A model generated the notes under the pieces. The model searched no databases and was not told the DNA's origin. It worked only from the letters and a program-made list of their open reading frames with translations. A stretch of DNA of 64,000 nucleotides from Croceivirga radicis (lineage in GTDB: Bacteria; Bacteroidota; Bacteroidia; Flavobacteriales; Flavobacteriaceae): NCBI RefSeq assembly GCF_002072105.2, contig NZ_MTBC01000003.1:124001-188000 (forward strand), read 5' to 3'. The translations under genes and the position numbers were made by a program. Every line of letters starts with the position of its first letter. Position 1 is the stretch's first letter. This document shows, one piece after another, positions 19,940-28,025 of this stretch.

Positions 19940-19975
19940 GTGCATTTCATCTAAAAAAGTGTATTTCATCTAAAA
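19940..19975. repeat. Tandem 17-bp repeat in a divergent promoter region
   Basis: GTG(C/T)ATTTCATCTAAAA occurs at 19940-19956 and 19959-19975, two copies with one mismatch and a 19-bp period. They lie between the start of the Nramp-pxp operon (19891, minus) and the zinc-finger gene (20060, plus). This suggests paired protein-binding sites, possibly controlling the pxp operon. Confidence 0.55.
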
Positions 19976-20059
19976 GTTGAATTGAAAATATACTAATTGA
20001 ATAATGGTACAGTTATAATATTCCCAAATCTAAATTTAAACCAAAAGAGACCTACTTAC

Positions 20060-20503
20060 ATGACATGCTGTGATTGTAAAAAAAATATCGGTTTTAGGGA
20101 GCAACAAGACTCACTCGAAAAATATGGCGTTGCCTTATGTGAACGCCATAGCCGATTAATAGATAAAATTAGAGAAACAAACAATACCCCACTAGAGGCA
20201 GTACAGTTATACTACGCCCTAAAAGAAGCGGGAGCCAACCCCATGTTGGAATGGTGGGATGGTCATAAATCCATAGACATTGCAATTTCTAGAGTAAAAC
20301 TTAATATTGAGCTAGAAACAGAATACCAAATGATTACCCACGAGCAAGCAATAAATGACCTAGAAGATGCCATGCATTCGTTTAAAAATGGTTTTACAAC
20401 CATTCGTGTTCCAAGTATTGTTGTACGTTATTATCTAGCAGACACGGTACGTAACATTCTTGGTATTATGGAAGGTTTAAAGGCGAATATTAAAGTTATC
20501 TAA
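20060..20503 (+). CDS. Small protein: zinc finger plus possible restriction-endonuclease-like fold
   Basis: 147 residues; no family name recognised. The ATG at 20060 is preferred over an in-frame TTG 63 nt upstream, because it is preceded by AGAGA and begins directly with the zinc-site motif. C3/C6 (CxxC) and C27/H30 (CxxH) would bind one Zn2+. The C-terminal part, from EWWDGHKSIDIAISRVKLNIELE (about 59-81) to GFTTIRVPSIVVRYYL (about 112-127), has the order expected of DUF559/Vsr-like PD-(D/E)xK folds: a strand with Asp, then a strand with Glu, a helix, then a 'G-x-x-(T/V)-x-R-(I/V)-P' strand. The usual catalytic Lys is not evident, so activity is doubtful. It is convergent with yifB, and the two stop codons overlap. 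Confidence 0.75.
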   Translation: MTCCDCKKNIGFREQQDSLEKYGVALCERHSRLIDKIRETNNTPLEAVQLYYALKEAGANPMLEWWDGHKSIDIAISRVKLNIELETEYQMITHEQAINDLEDAMHSFKNGFTTIRVPSIVVRYYLADTVRNILGIMEGLKANIKVI

Positions 20504-22035
20504 CCAAGCCAGCCTTCTCTATCCAAACTTCTATATTGTATGGCTTCTGAAATATGTGAGCCATTGATATCTTTTTGATTATCTAAATCTGCTATAGTAC
20601 GGGCAACTTTTAAGATTCTATCGTATGCACGAGCAGAAAGATTTAAGCGTTCCATGGCTGTCTTAAGCAATAGCTTTGAATCTTCATCTAAAACACAGAA
20701 CTTCCTTATTTGTTTAGTACTCATTTGGGCATTATAATGCACCTTTTCTACTGTTTGAAAACGGGTAGTTTGTATTTCTCTAGCTTTTGTAACCCTTTTG
20801 CGTATTTCTTTACTGCTCTCTCCTTTTCTATCTTCTGAAAGTTTATCAAAAGGCACCGGCGTAACTTCTATGTGAATATCGATTCTATCCAATAAAGGTC
20901 CGGAAATTTTACTTAAATAACGCTGCATTTCTGCAGGAGATGACGTTACTGGAGCATCTGGATCATTAAAATATCCACCCGGGCTTGGATTCATACTTGC
21001 TACCAGCATAAAACTACTTGGGTAAGTTACCGTAAATCTTGCTCTTGAAATTGTAACATCCCGATCTTCTAAGGGTTGGCGCATAACCTCCAATACCGAA
21101 CGTTTAAATTCTGGTAATTCATCTAAAAAAAGAACCCCATTATGTGCCAAAGATATTTCTCCTGGTTGTGGATACGTACCTCCGCCCACAAGTGCTACGT
21201 CTGAAATGGTATGATGGGGAGACCTGAATGGCCGTTGACTCATTAAACCAGAGTCCTTTACCTTGCCTACCACACTATGGATTTTGGTTGTTTCTAAAGC
21301 TTCGTGCAACGTCATGGGTGGCAATATAGAGGGCAGTCTTTTCGCCAACATGGTCTTACCTGCGCCCGGCGGCCCAATAAGGATTATATTATGGCCTCCT
21401 GCAGCGGCTATTTCCATGCATCGCTTAATACTCTCTTGCCCACGTACGTCGGAAAAGTCAAACTCTGGGAAATCTAACTGCTTATAAAATTCGGCACGTG
21501 TATCAATAACGGTTTGCTCTAAAGGTGTGCCATTATCAAAAAATTCTATTACCTCTTTTATACTTTCAACACCATAAACTTCTAACTTATTAACTATGGC
21601 TGCTTCTTTTGCATTCTCTTTTGGTAATATAAAACCTTTATAGCCTTCTTCTTGTGCCTTGATGGCAATAGGTAATGCACCTTTAATTGGTTGTAAGGTA
21701 CCGTCTAACGATAGTTCTCCCATAATGAGGTATCTATCAATATCTGGGCTCTTTATCTGATTAGACGCGGCTAAAATGCCAAGAGCCAAAGTTAAATCGT
21801 ACGCAGAGCCTTCTTTTCTAAGGTCTGCAGGTGCCATATTAATTGTAATTTTTTTACCTGGAATTTTAAAACCATTGTTTTGTAGGGCTGCTGCTATTCT
21901 ATAGTTGCTTTCTTTAATGGCATTATCTGGCAATCCTACCAAATGATACCCAATACCCTTATCTATATTTACCTCAACGGTAATAGTAGTGGCTTCCACG
22001 CCAAAAACAGCGCTTCCGTATACTTTAATTAGCAT
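20500..22035 (-). CDS. yifB: YifB/ComM family Mg-chelatase-like AAA+ ATPase
   Basis: 511 residues, the family norm. The protein has an N-terminal ChlI/S5-like domain (SAVFGVEATTITVEVNIDKGIGYHLVGLPD), a central AAA+ module with Walker A GPPGAGKTML and Walker B VLFLDELPEF, the FRSPHHTISDVALVGGG block, and a C-terminal Mg-chelatase helical domain (LNLSARAYDRILKVARTIADL). ComM of this family is a hexameric helicase that promotes branch migration during natural transformation. Its stop codon overlaps that of the convergent zinc-finger gene by 2 nt, and no terminator lies between them. Confidence 0.93.
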   Translation of the reverse strand: MLIKVYGSAVFGVEATTITVEVNIDKGIGYHLVGLPDNAIKESNYRIAAALQNNGFKIPGKKITINMAPADLRKEGSAYDLTLALGILAASNQIKSPDIDRYLIMGELSLDGTLQPIKGALPIAIKAQEEGYKGFILPKENAKEAAIVNKLEVYGVESIKEVIEFFDNGTPLEQTVIDTRAEFYKQLDFPEFDFSDVRGQESIKRCMEIAAAGGHNIILIGPPGAGKTMLAKRLPSILPPMTLHEALETTKIHSVVGKVKDSGLMSQRPFRSPHHTISDVALVGGGTYPQPGEISLAHNGVLFLDELPEFKRSVLEVMRQPLEDRDVTISRARFTVTYPSSFMLVASMNPSPGGYFNDPDAPVTSSPAEMQRYLSKISGPLLDRIDIHIEVTPVPFDKLSEDRKGESSKEIRKRVTKAREIQTTRFQTVEKVHYNAQMSTKQIRKFCVLDEDSKLLLKTAMERLNLSARAYDRILKVARTIADLDNQKDINGSHISEAIQYRSLDREGWLG

Positions 22036-22068
22036 GTGTTAGTGTTTGGTGCTAATTTAAAATATTTG

Positions 22069-23820
22069 TTATTCTACTGAAAATGATTGGCTTAAAAAAA
22101 TAGGTTTACCGTAACTGGTGAAGCCATCTAATATAATCTTGAAATCACCTTTAATATCTGAGGTGTAGAACGAAAAAGTAGAAATTTCTTTATTAATTTC
22201 AAAGCTAGGTTCCCACATTAGGATTCTTCTGTAATCTGGAACGTTTTTATATGTTTCTTCTAAATTATCATAGGACTGGGTATAATATTGTTTTTTGGAA
22301 ATCGGTGTCTCAATACTCTTATTTATTCCAATTGGTGGTACGTAATTTTCATAGAAATCACCATCAAAGGTTTCTATCGCCATAACACCTTGATAATCTT
22401 TATTCCCCAAAACAAATTGATCTCTTATTAGACTTATACTTTTAATCTTATGTGCATTATACTCCCTTATAGATTCATGATTTGGAATGAAAACACCATC
22501 AATAAGCACAATAGACGGATAATTATTATAGTCTTCCGTAACTTTTTCAAAATCCTGTAAAATTCTAATATAATCTATTCCGTTTCCATTTTTTCTATAA
22601 CCTGCATTATTTAAGATTTCCACCAAAGTTTCTTCCAACGTATTAAATCTGGTATAATCATCTAAATAAACAACCTCTGGAATGCCCCCATCAAATGGGT
22701 CAATTCTATCTCCGATTAAGATTGAATCTGGTTTAACCTCAAAAAATTGATTTTCAATTTGATTGTATATACTACGTTGTTTTATTTTATTAATATCTCT
22801 TTTGCGTAATACAATTTCCTTTGGACTAAAGGCCGCTTTTTCTATAGTTTTTTTTAATCCCCACTCAATATTTATACTATCTGTTGCATTTAGCGGTTGT
22901 ACAACCATTCTATTTAACCTGTATGGTTTTTTAATGTAAGTGTAGTAAAATCCTTCTGAGTTTGTTCTAGCATATTTTAGGATTGATTCTTTACCAGGTG
23001 ATGATAATACAACCATCTGATTAGTAACTTTACTGCCTTTATTATCTTTTACTTGACCATAGAATAATTCGCCTCTCTGCTCTGGTAAATTTATGGTGTC
23101 GCCTATTTTTATATTTAATTGTTTAGCACTTTTAATAAAATAACTCTTGTAATCAACTGCATACTTATTTTCTAGTTGTAAAAACTCGGGCTCTTTTACT
23201 ACTTTAATTGTGTAGGTTCCATTGCCTAAATAATCTTTAAAATTTCTAATTGAAAAAGATACTTTTTCTCGCGTCTTTACCAACTTTGTTTCTAAAATTA
23301 TCTGCAAATCTTTTGTAGAACTATTAGTAATTGTTTTGTTTAAAAAATTTAGTTCATCGTCCTCAACAATTTTCAATTTATTAGAGTCCTTATAAGGGTT
23401 TATTATATAGATATCCTTTACAAAAGCTTGCTTCATAGTAAGGTTAGCCATCCAATAAGTATAACCTATTAACCTGTAATTACCTGTTTGTACGTCTACC
23501 GGAATAAAAAAATCCCCTTGGGCCAAACCGTTTTCTAACCTTAATTTTTGTTGTATTATGATTTCGTTGTTTTGATCAATCAATTCTATATACGCTACGC
23601 TACTTATTTTAGACAACTTACTATTGGCACTATTGAAACAATAAAACTGATAATACAAATATTCCCCCGGTAAAAACACATTTTCAGATACACTAATATA
23701 GACCCGCTCTTGAGAAAGGCTAGTAAGATTACTTACCTCCTCTATATCCTTAACCACGTATTGTGCCATGCAAAATAACGGTCCTAAAAAAAGTAAAATA
23801 TTTGCCAGGGTATTTTTCAT
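22069..23820 (-). CDS. Exported protein with MG2-like domain and degenerate plug-like region
   Basis: 583 residues with a signal peptide ending near CMAQ (about residue 20). Residues about 40-130 (ERVYISVSENVFLPGEYLYYQFYCF onward to TGNYRLIGYTYWM) resemble the alpha-2-macroglobulin MG2 domain found in Bacteroidota surface proteins. The part around 400-490 (LEETLVEILNNAGY, SIVLIDGVFI, IKSISLIRDQFVLGNKDYQGVMAIET) looks like a shortened TonB-plug-type domain. Function is unknown. It directly follows the DUF4249 gene with no intergenic base and is third in a receptor operon, so a surface or periplasmic accessory role for the TonB receptor is inferred. Confidence 0.8.
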   Translation of the reverse strand: MKNTLANILLFLGPLFCMAQYVVKDIEEVSNLTSLSQERVYISVSENVFLPGEYLYYQFYCFNSANSKLSKISSVAYIELIDQNNEIIIQQKLRLENGLAQGDFFIPVDVQTGNYRLIGYTYWMANLTMKQAFVKDIYIINPYKDSNKLKIVEDDELNFLNKTITNSSTKDLQIILETKLVKTREKVSFSIRNFKDYLGNGTYTIKVVKEPEFLQLENKYAVDYKSYFIKSAKQLNIKIGDTINLPEQRGELFYGQVKDNKGSKVTNQMVVLSSPGKESILKYARTNSEGFYYTYIKKPYRLNRMVVQPLNATDSINIEWGLKKTIEKAAFSPKEIVLRKRDINKIKQRSIYNQIENQFFEVKPDSILIGDRIDPFDGGIPEVVYLDDYTRFNTLEETLVEILNNAGYRKNGNGIDYIRILQDFEKVTEDYNNYPSIVLIDGVFIPNHESIREYNAHKIKSISLIRDQFVLGNKDYQGVMAIETFDGDFYENYVPPIGINKSIETPISKKQYYTQSYDNLEETYKNVPDYRRILMWEPSFEINKEISTFSFYTSDIKGDFKIILDGFTSYGKPIFLSQSFSVE

Positions 23821-25161
23821 CTAATTTTCTATCCAAAATTCTGGTTCAACATTTTTACCCAATAATCTACAGTCCCCACAAATTCTAGGTGTAAAAATAT
23901 AATCGCTTATACAAGAAGCGAATGGTACAGCTCCTTCTTGGTATGGCCCATAATAGGTGATAATATTTTTAGAAACGCTTTCTATGATGGATTGTGGACA
24001 TGGATTTGCAACTGGCGGACCAGAATAACAATAAGAAAGATGAGATTCCGGAGCCGTAAATAAATTACAATTAAAAGGATATGGGGGTAAATCCTCATTA
24101 GGAAAGAAATCCGTGTAATTAAAAAAGAGTCTTTTTTCTGATACGGAAACTGCATCTACATAACCTAAGACTAATTCTTCTTGATCAACAACATTTGTTA
24201 CATTGGCCTGTAAGGTTCCCGGTTGTACTTGAGACAAAACACTTTCTGATTGGGAGAAATTATCAAGTGCCTGAAAAAATGAGAACGCATCAACGGATTC
24301 TACGTATTGTTTTACAAGGATGCTATACCTATGGCTTATAATAAAGTTTTCTCTCCCTATGAAGCGTACAAGTTGCTTTTTTACATTTGCGGTTTCTGTA
24401 TTGTTGGTACTATAAACATCAATTGTGTTAGAAGATACGGTATTATAACAAACTTGGTCTTCATAATCTTTTTGAACTATCTCTAGATCATAAGTTGGCG
24501 CTGGTAGGGCGCATGGGTCATAATTTGTAAGAACAAACTCCTCATCGTCCCATAATGGCGCTACAATTTTATAGGTTTCATCGTAAGCTATCCTAAAATA
24601 GTCTGCTTGGCCGGTAATTGGAGAAGCATCTATGTATATGGCTACGCCATCAACACCAGAATCGCTTACTGCCCTTTCTGCATAAACATTTGTAACTTCT
24701 GCAGTACCCGCTATTTCTAACTTATCAGAGATATATTTTCTGCCATTTGATGTAACTATTTCCAATGTGTAGGACTGGTTGTTTTCAAGAGCAAATTGTT
24801 GATTGGATATGTAATGACCGCCTCTACCCTCTGTAAAGAAATAGGATTGATTAGTACTAGAATTTAAAACCACGACGGCATCTGTTTCAATATTTACAGA
24901 ATCTGTTGGTCTTAGTCCTGGGGTTATGAAAGGGTTATAGACCGTATCTGTTTCTAAATCCAGTCTTAAGTCCATTCTACTTAAGAACACTTCTTGGTGT
25001 TTTACTTCGTCAGTAAAAGTTGCCTCAATTACTAAAGAAATTTCTTGATTAGAATTAAACTCTTCTATAGGCAACTCTTCTATACAAGACATACTGCAAC
25101 AAAATAAGATTGCCAGTATCAAAGCTCTAGTGATGATGTTGTTTAGATACTTCTTCATCAA
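23821..25161 (-). CDS. DUF4249 domain-containing lipoprotein
   Basis: 446 residues. A lipoprotein-type N-terminus (ILAILFCCSMSCIEELP, lipid Cys about residue 26) leads into the DUF4249 fold. Conserved-looking blocks are LVIEATFTDEVKHQEVFLSR, NNQSYTLEIVTSNGRKYISD, RYSILVKQYVESVDAFSFFQAL and the C-terminal CISDYIFTPRICGDCRLLGKNVEPEFW with clustered Cys. DUF4249 proteins are encoded beside TonB receptors in Bacteroidota and probably act as their outer-surface partner; the ligand is unknown. The start overlaps the receptor stop by 4 nt. Confidence 0.88.
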   Translation of the reverse strand: MMKKYLNNIITRALILAILFCCSMSCIEELPIEEFNSNQEISLVIEATFTDEVKHQEVFLSRMDLRLDLETDTVYNPFITPGLRPTDSVNIETDAVVVLNSSTNQSYFFTEGRGGHYISNQQFALENNQSYTLEIVTSNGRKYISDKLEIAGTAEVTNVYAERAVSDSGVDGVAIYIDASPITGQADYFRIAYDETYKIVAPLWDDEEFVLTNYDPCALPAPTYDLEIVQKDYEDQVCYNTVSSNTIDVYSTNNTETANVKKQLVRFIGRENFIISHRYSILVKQYVESVDAFSFFQALDNFSQSESVLSQVQPGTLQANVTNVVDQEELVLGYVDAVSVSEKRLFFNYTDFFPNEDLPPYPFNCNLFTAPESHLSYCYSGPPVANPCPQSIIESVSKNIITYYGPYQEGAVPFASCISDYIFTPRICGDCRLLGKNVEPEFWIEN

Positions 25162-27941
25162 AACTTAAAATTATAGGTTATAGAGGGTATTGGAATACCA
25201 AAAATAGAACTCTGTAAAGCCTTGACTTCTCCATCTTCAGTTACGAAGAATACTGAGTACGGATTATTGCGACCTAGGACATTGTAAACTTGAAATGTAA
25301 TAAAACTGTGTGCTAGCTTCTTTTTTTTGTGATTGCCTTCTACATTAAAACCTAAATCTAATCTGTAATAATCTGGTATTCTAAATTTATTACGCTCACT
25401 AAAGACTACAAAATCCGCATTGTTAAACCGATACGTTCCAACAGGAAATGTTACAGGACGCCCTGTCTGGTAAGAAAAATTCATAGAAAAACTAAATCTT
25501 CTTGTTAATCTATAATTTGCAATTAAACTTACATCATGTGGTTTATCAAAATTTGATGGAAAAAAATCTCCATTATTAATAGTTTCTTCATCAAACTCAC
25601 TAGAAAACGAATATAAAGACCTAGAATAGGTATAGCTTAACCATCCGTTTAAATCTCCTCTATTTTTTTTCAGCATAAACTCAACACCATACGCCTTTCC
25701 TTTGCCTTGTAATACTTCGGTTTCTACATTTTGATTTAAGAATAATTCAGCTCCAGTTTTAAAATCTAGAACGTTATCCATCCATTTGTAGTAAGTTTCT
25801 AGGCTTATTTCAAATTCATCTTCTTTTAGATTTTTATATAACCCGATAACAGCCTGAATACTTTTTTGGGGTTTAATGTGCAAATCAGATAGTTTCCAGG
25901 TATCTATTGGAGAGACAGTTGTATTACTGGAAAGTGTATGAACATATTGGTAGGAGTTATTTAAGCTTCCCTTTAATGAAAAAGATGGATTGATTAAATA
26001 GCGAACAGAAAAACGAGCTTCTGGGCCAAAATACGATTTAATCGATTCTAAATTTGAATAGTTAAGCGTGTCTACAACTGTACCTTCATTTTTTGGTTGG
26101 TTTTCCTCATAAACACGTTGGTATCGCTCCCCTAAGGCAGTAAAATTTGTCAATCTAGCACCAAGATTAACTTGCAACTTATCACTAACACTTAATTCTG
26201 ACCCAACATACAAGCCACTTTCTAGTGCTTTTTCATTTTGTATTTGTAATTCTTGAATATCTGAATTTACGTCTCCTGGAGAAATACGACCAGGGTTTAC
26301 TTGATAATACTTTGTTGCTAAACCGTAATTTACTTTTAATTTTTTAGATAAATCTTTTTGTAAATCATAACCAAGAAATGTTTCATTTATACCGTATGCT
26401 AAATCAAAATTTCTATTACCCTCATCATTAAATCCAATATCAAAATTATACCTGCTGTGGTTTATGTTAAATTGTCCAATTGTTTTTTCATTTAATTTAT
26501 GATTCCAAACAATGGACCCTGCTGTATTTTGATATTTAAAAAGGGAATCTTTAGTTACCGAAAACCGATCACCACTATTATAAGCTGTTATATTTAAATC
26601 GCTATCGTCCGTAAATCTATGGTTTAGCTTGATGATTCCATCATAAAAGGATGCTTTACTATTTTTTAGATTTTCATCATCAAGATTTGCCAAAATATAG
26701 TCTGCATACGCGCCTCTTCCCCCTATTAGTAAGGCGGTCGTATCTTTTTTAATTGGAATCTCCAGGGCTAGATTTGCCGTAACCGGACCCAAAGAACCTT
26801 CTACACCAATTTCTTTAGGTATATTCTTTTTGGTTTTAATATCAATTACCGAAGATAGCCGGCCACCAAACTTTAGCGGTGCGTCTGCTTTGTAAACGGC
26901 AACTTTATCTGTTATAAAAGGATTTAATGCCTGAAAAATCCCGAAGAAATGTGATGGATTATAAATAACCGTATGGTCTAATAGTATTAAGTTTTGATCT
27001 GTCTTACCACCTCTTACATTAATTCCTCCAGAACCCTCACCCGCAGAGGTTATACCTGGAAGGGCTTTTGCTATTTGTAGTACGTTGCGCTCGCCTAGAA
27101 CCAGCGGAATTTCTTTAGTTTCCTCTGTAGAAAATTCTTCTTTGCCAGTATTGGAATCTAATATATTACTCTTCGCATCTGCCTCTACAATAACTTCATC
27201 CAATATTTCCAAACTCTCCTCCAAAAAAACGGTAAAGCCACCGGTATTATACACAATTACATCTTGATATGTAGTTTTAACTCCCATTGCACTAAATACC
27301 AGTTCGTTTAAACCATACTGCATGTTTAAGGTAAAGTCCCCAGAATCTTTTGAAACTAATGTGTTAGCAGTGGTCTTGTTTTGTATTACAAGATTTGCAA
27401 TTGGTTCGTTAGTTGTTTGGTACAAGGCCTTACCATTAACTTGGTAAATAGCCCTTGCATCACTAGCTAAACTCTTACCAACAGTTATTGGTCGTGGTTT
27501 ATTTTCGTTACCTCCATAAGATGGCTCATAAAATAAAGGTGTAACAATCGTAGCGATTCTGTTGTTTAAAACAGAATCTTCTGTTTTTTGGGTTGGATAG
27601 AAACTCTTTGGAAGTTCATCATAAATCAAATCATTCTTTAGAATAAAAATACGTTTTTCCTTATCCAGAATATAATAGTTAAAAATGGTGCCTTCAACTA
27701 AGCTGTCCATTATATTAACTAACGAGGTATTTTTAAAAGAATAATTCTTTCGTTCTGAAAACCAATTTTTATTGTAAAAAAAATGATATCCGGAAATCTC
27801 TTGTAAACTATCCAATACCTGATTCAATTTGATATTAGAATAGTCAAGGCTAATAGCTTTATCCTGAGCGTTTAGCCACAGGTTTGACGCTAAGAAAATA
27901 CATAAAAACCAATACTTTGGTTGTTTAAGTTTTTGATTCAA
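25158..27941 (-). CDS. TonB-dependent receptor with STN and carboxypeptidase-regulatory-like domains
   Basis: A 927-residue outer-membrane receptor. After a signal peptide (to about LNAQ, residue 25) come an STN domain (about 27-103, ISLDYSNIKLNQVLDSLQEISGYHFFYN), a CarboxypepD_reg-like domain (about 165-245, VNGKALYQTTNEPIANLVIQN), a plug (about 280-390, with GGINVRGGKTDQNLILLDHTVIYNPSHFFGIF), and a 22-strand-type barrel to a C-terminal aromatic (TYNFKF). STN domains in this group often pair with a FecR-type anti-sigma factor, but none is present here. It leads the operon TBDR-DUF4249-MG2 protein. The substrate is unknown. Confidence 0.92.
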   Translation of the reverse strand: MNQKLKQPKYWFLCIFLASNLWLNAQDKAISLDYSNIKLNQVLDSLQEISGYHFFYNKNWFSERKNYSFKNTSLVNIMDSLVEGTIFNYYILDKEKRIFILKNDLIYDELPKSFYPTQKTEDSVLNNRIATIVTPLFYEPSYGGNENKPRPITVGKSLASDARAIYQVNGKALYQTTNEPIANLVIQNKTTANTLVSKDSGDFTLNMQYGLNELVFSAMGVKTTYQDVIVYNTGGFTVFLEESLEILDEVIVEADAKSNILDSNTGKEEFSTEETKEIPLVLGERNVLQIAKALPGITSAGEGSGGINVRGGKTDQNLILLDHTVIYNPSHFFGIFQALNPFITDKVAVYKADAPLKFGGRLSSVIDIKTKKNIPKEIGVEGSLGPVTANLALEIPIKKDTTALLIGGRGAYADYILANLDDENLKNSKASFYDGIIKLNHRFTDDSDLNITAYNSGDRFSVTKDSLFKYQNTAGSIVWNHKLNEKTIGQFNINHSRYNFDIGFNDEGNRNFDLAYGINETFLGYDLQKDLSKKLKVNYGLATKYYQVNPGRISPGDVNSDIQELQIQNEKALESGLYVGSELSVSDKLQVNLGARLTNFTALGERYQRVYEENQPKNEGTVVDTLNYSNLESIKSYFGPEARFSVRYLINPSFSLKGSLNNSYQYVHTLSSNTTVSPIDTWKLSDLHIKPQKSIQAVIGLYKNLKEDEFEISLETYYKWMDNVLDFKTGAELFLNQNVETEVLQGKGKAYGVEFMLKKNRGDLNGWLSYTYSRSLYSFSSEFDEETINNGDFFPSNFDKPHDVSLIANYRLTRRFSFSMNFSYQTGRPVTFPVGTYRFNNADFVVFSERNKFRIPDYYRLDLGFNVEGNHKKKKLAHSFITFQVYNVLGRNNPYSVFFVTEDGEVKALQSSIFGIPIPSITYNFKF

Positions 27942-28025
27942 TTTAAGGTATAGCTGGTTATTGCTTCAAAAATTACAAAATGTTATTGAAAACTAAGGCA
28001 TTACACATTAAATAATAGTGAATTA

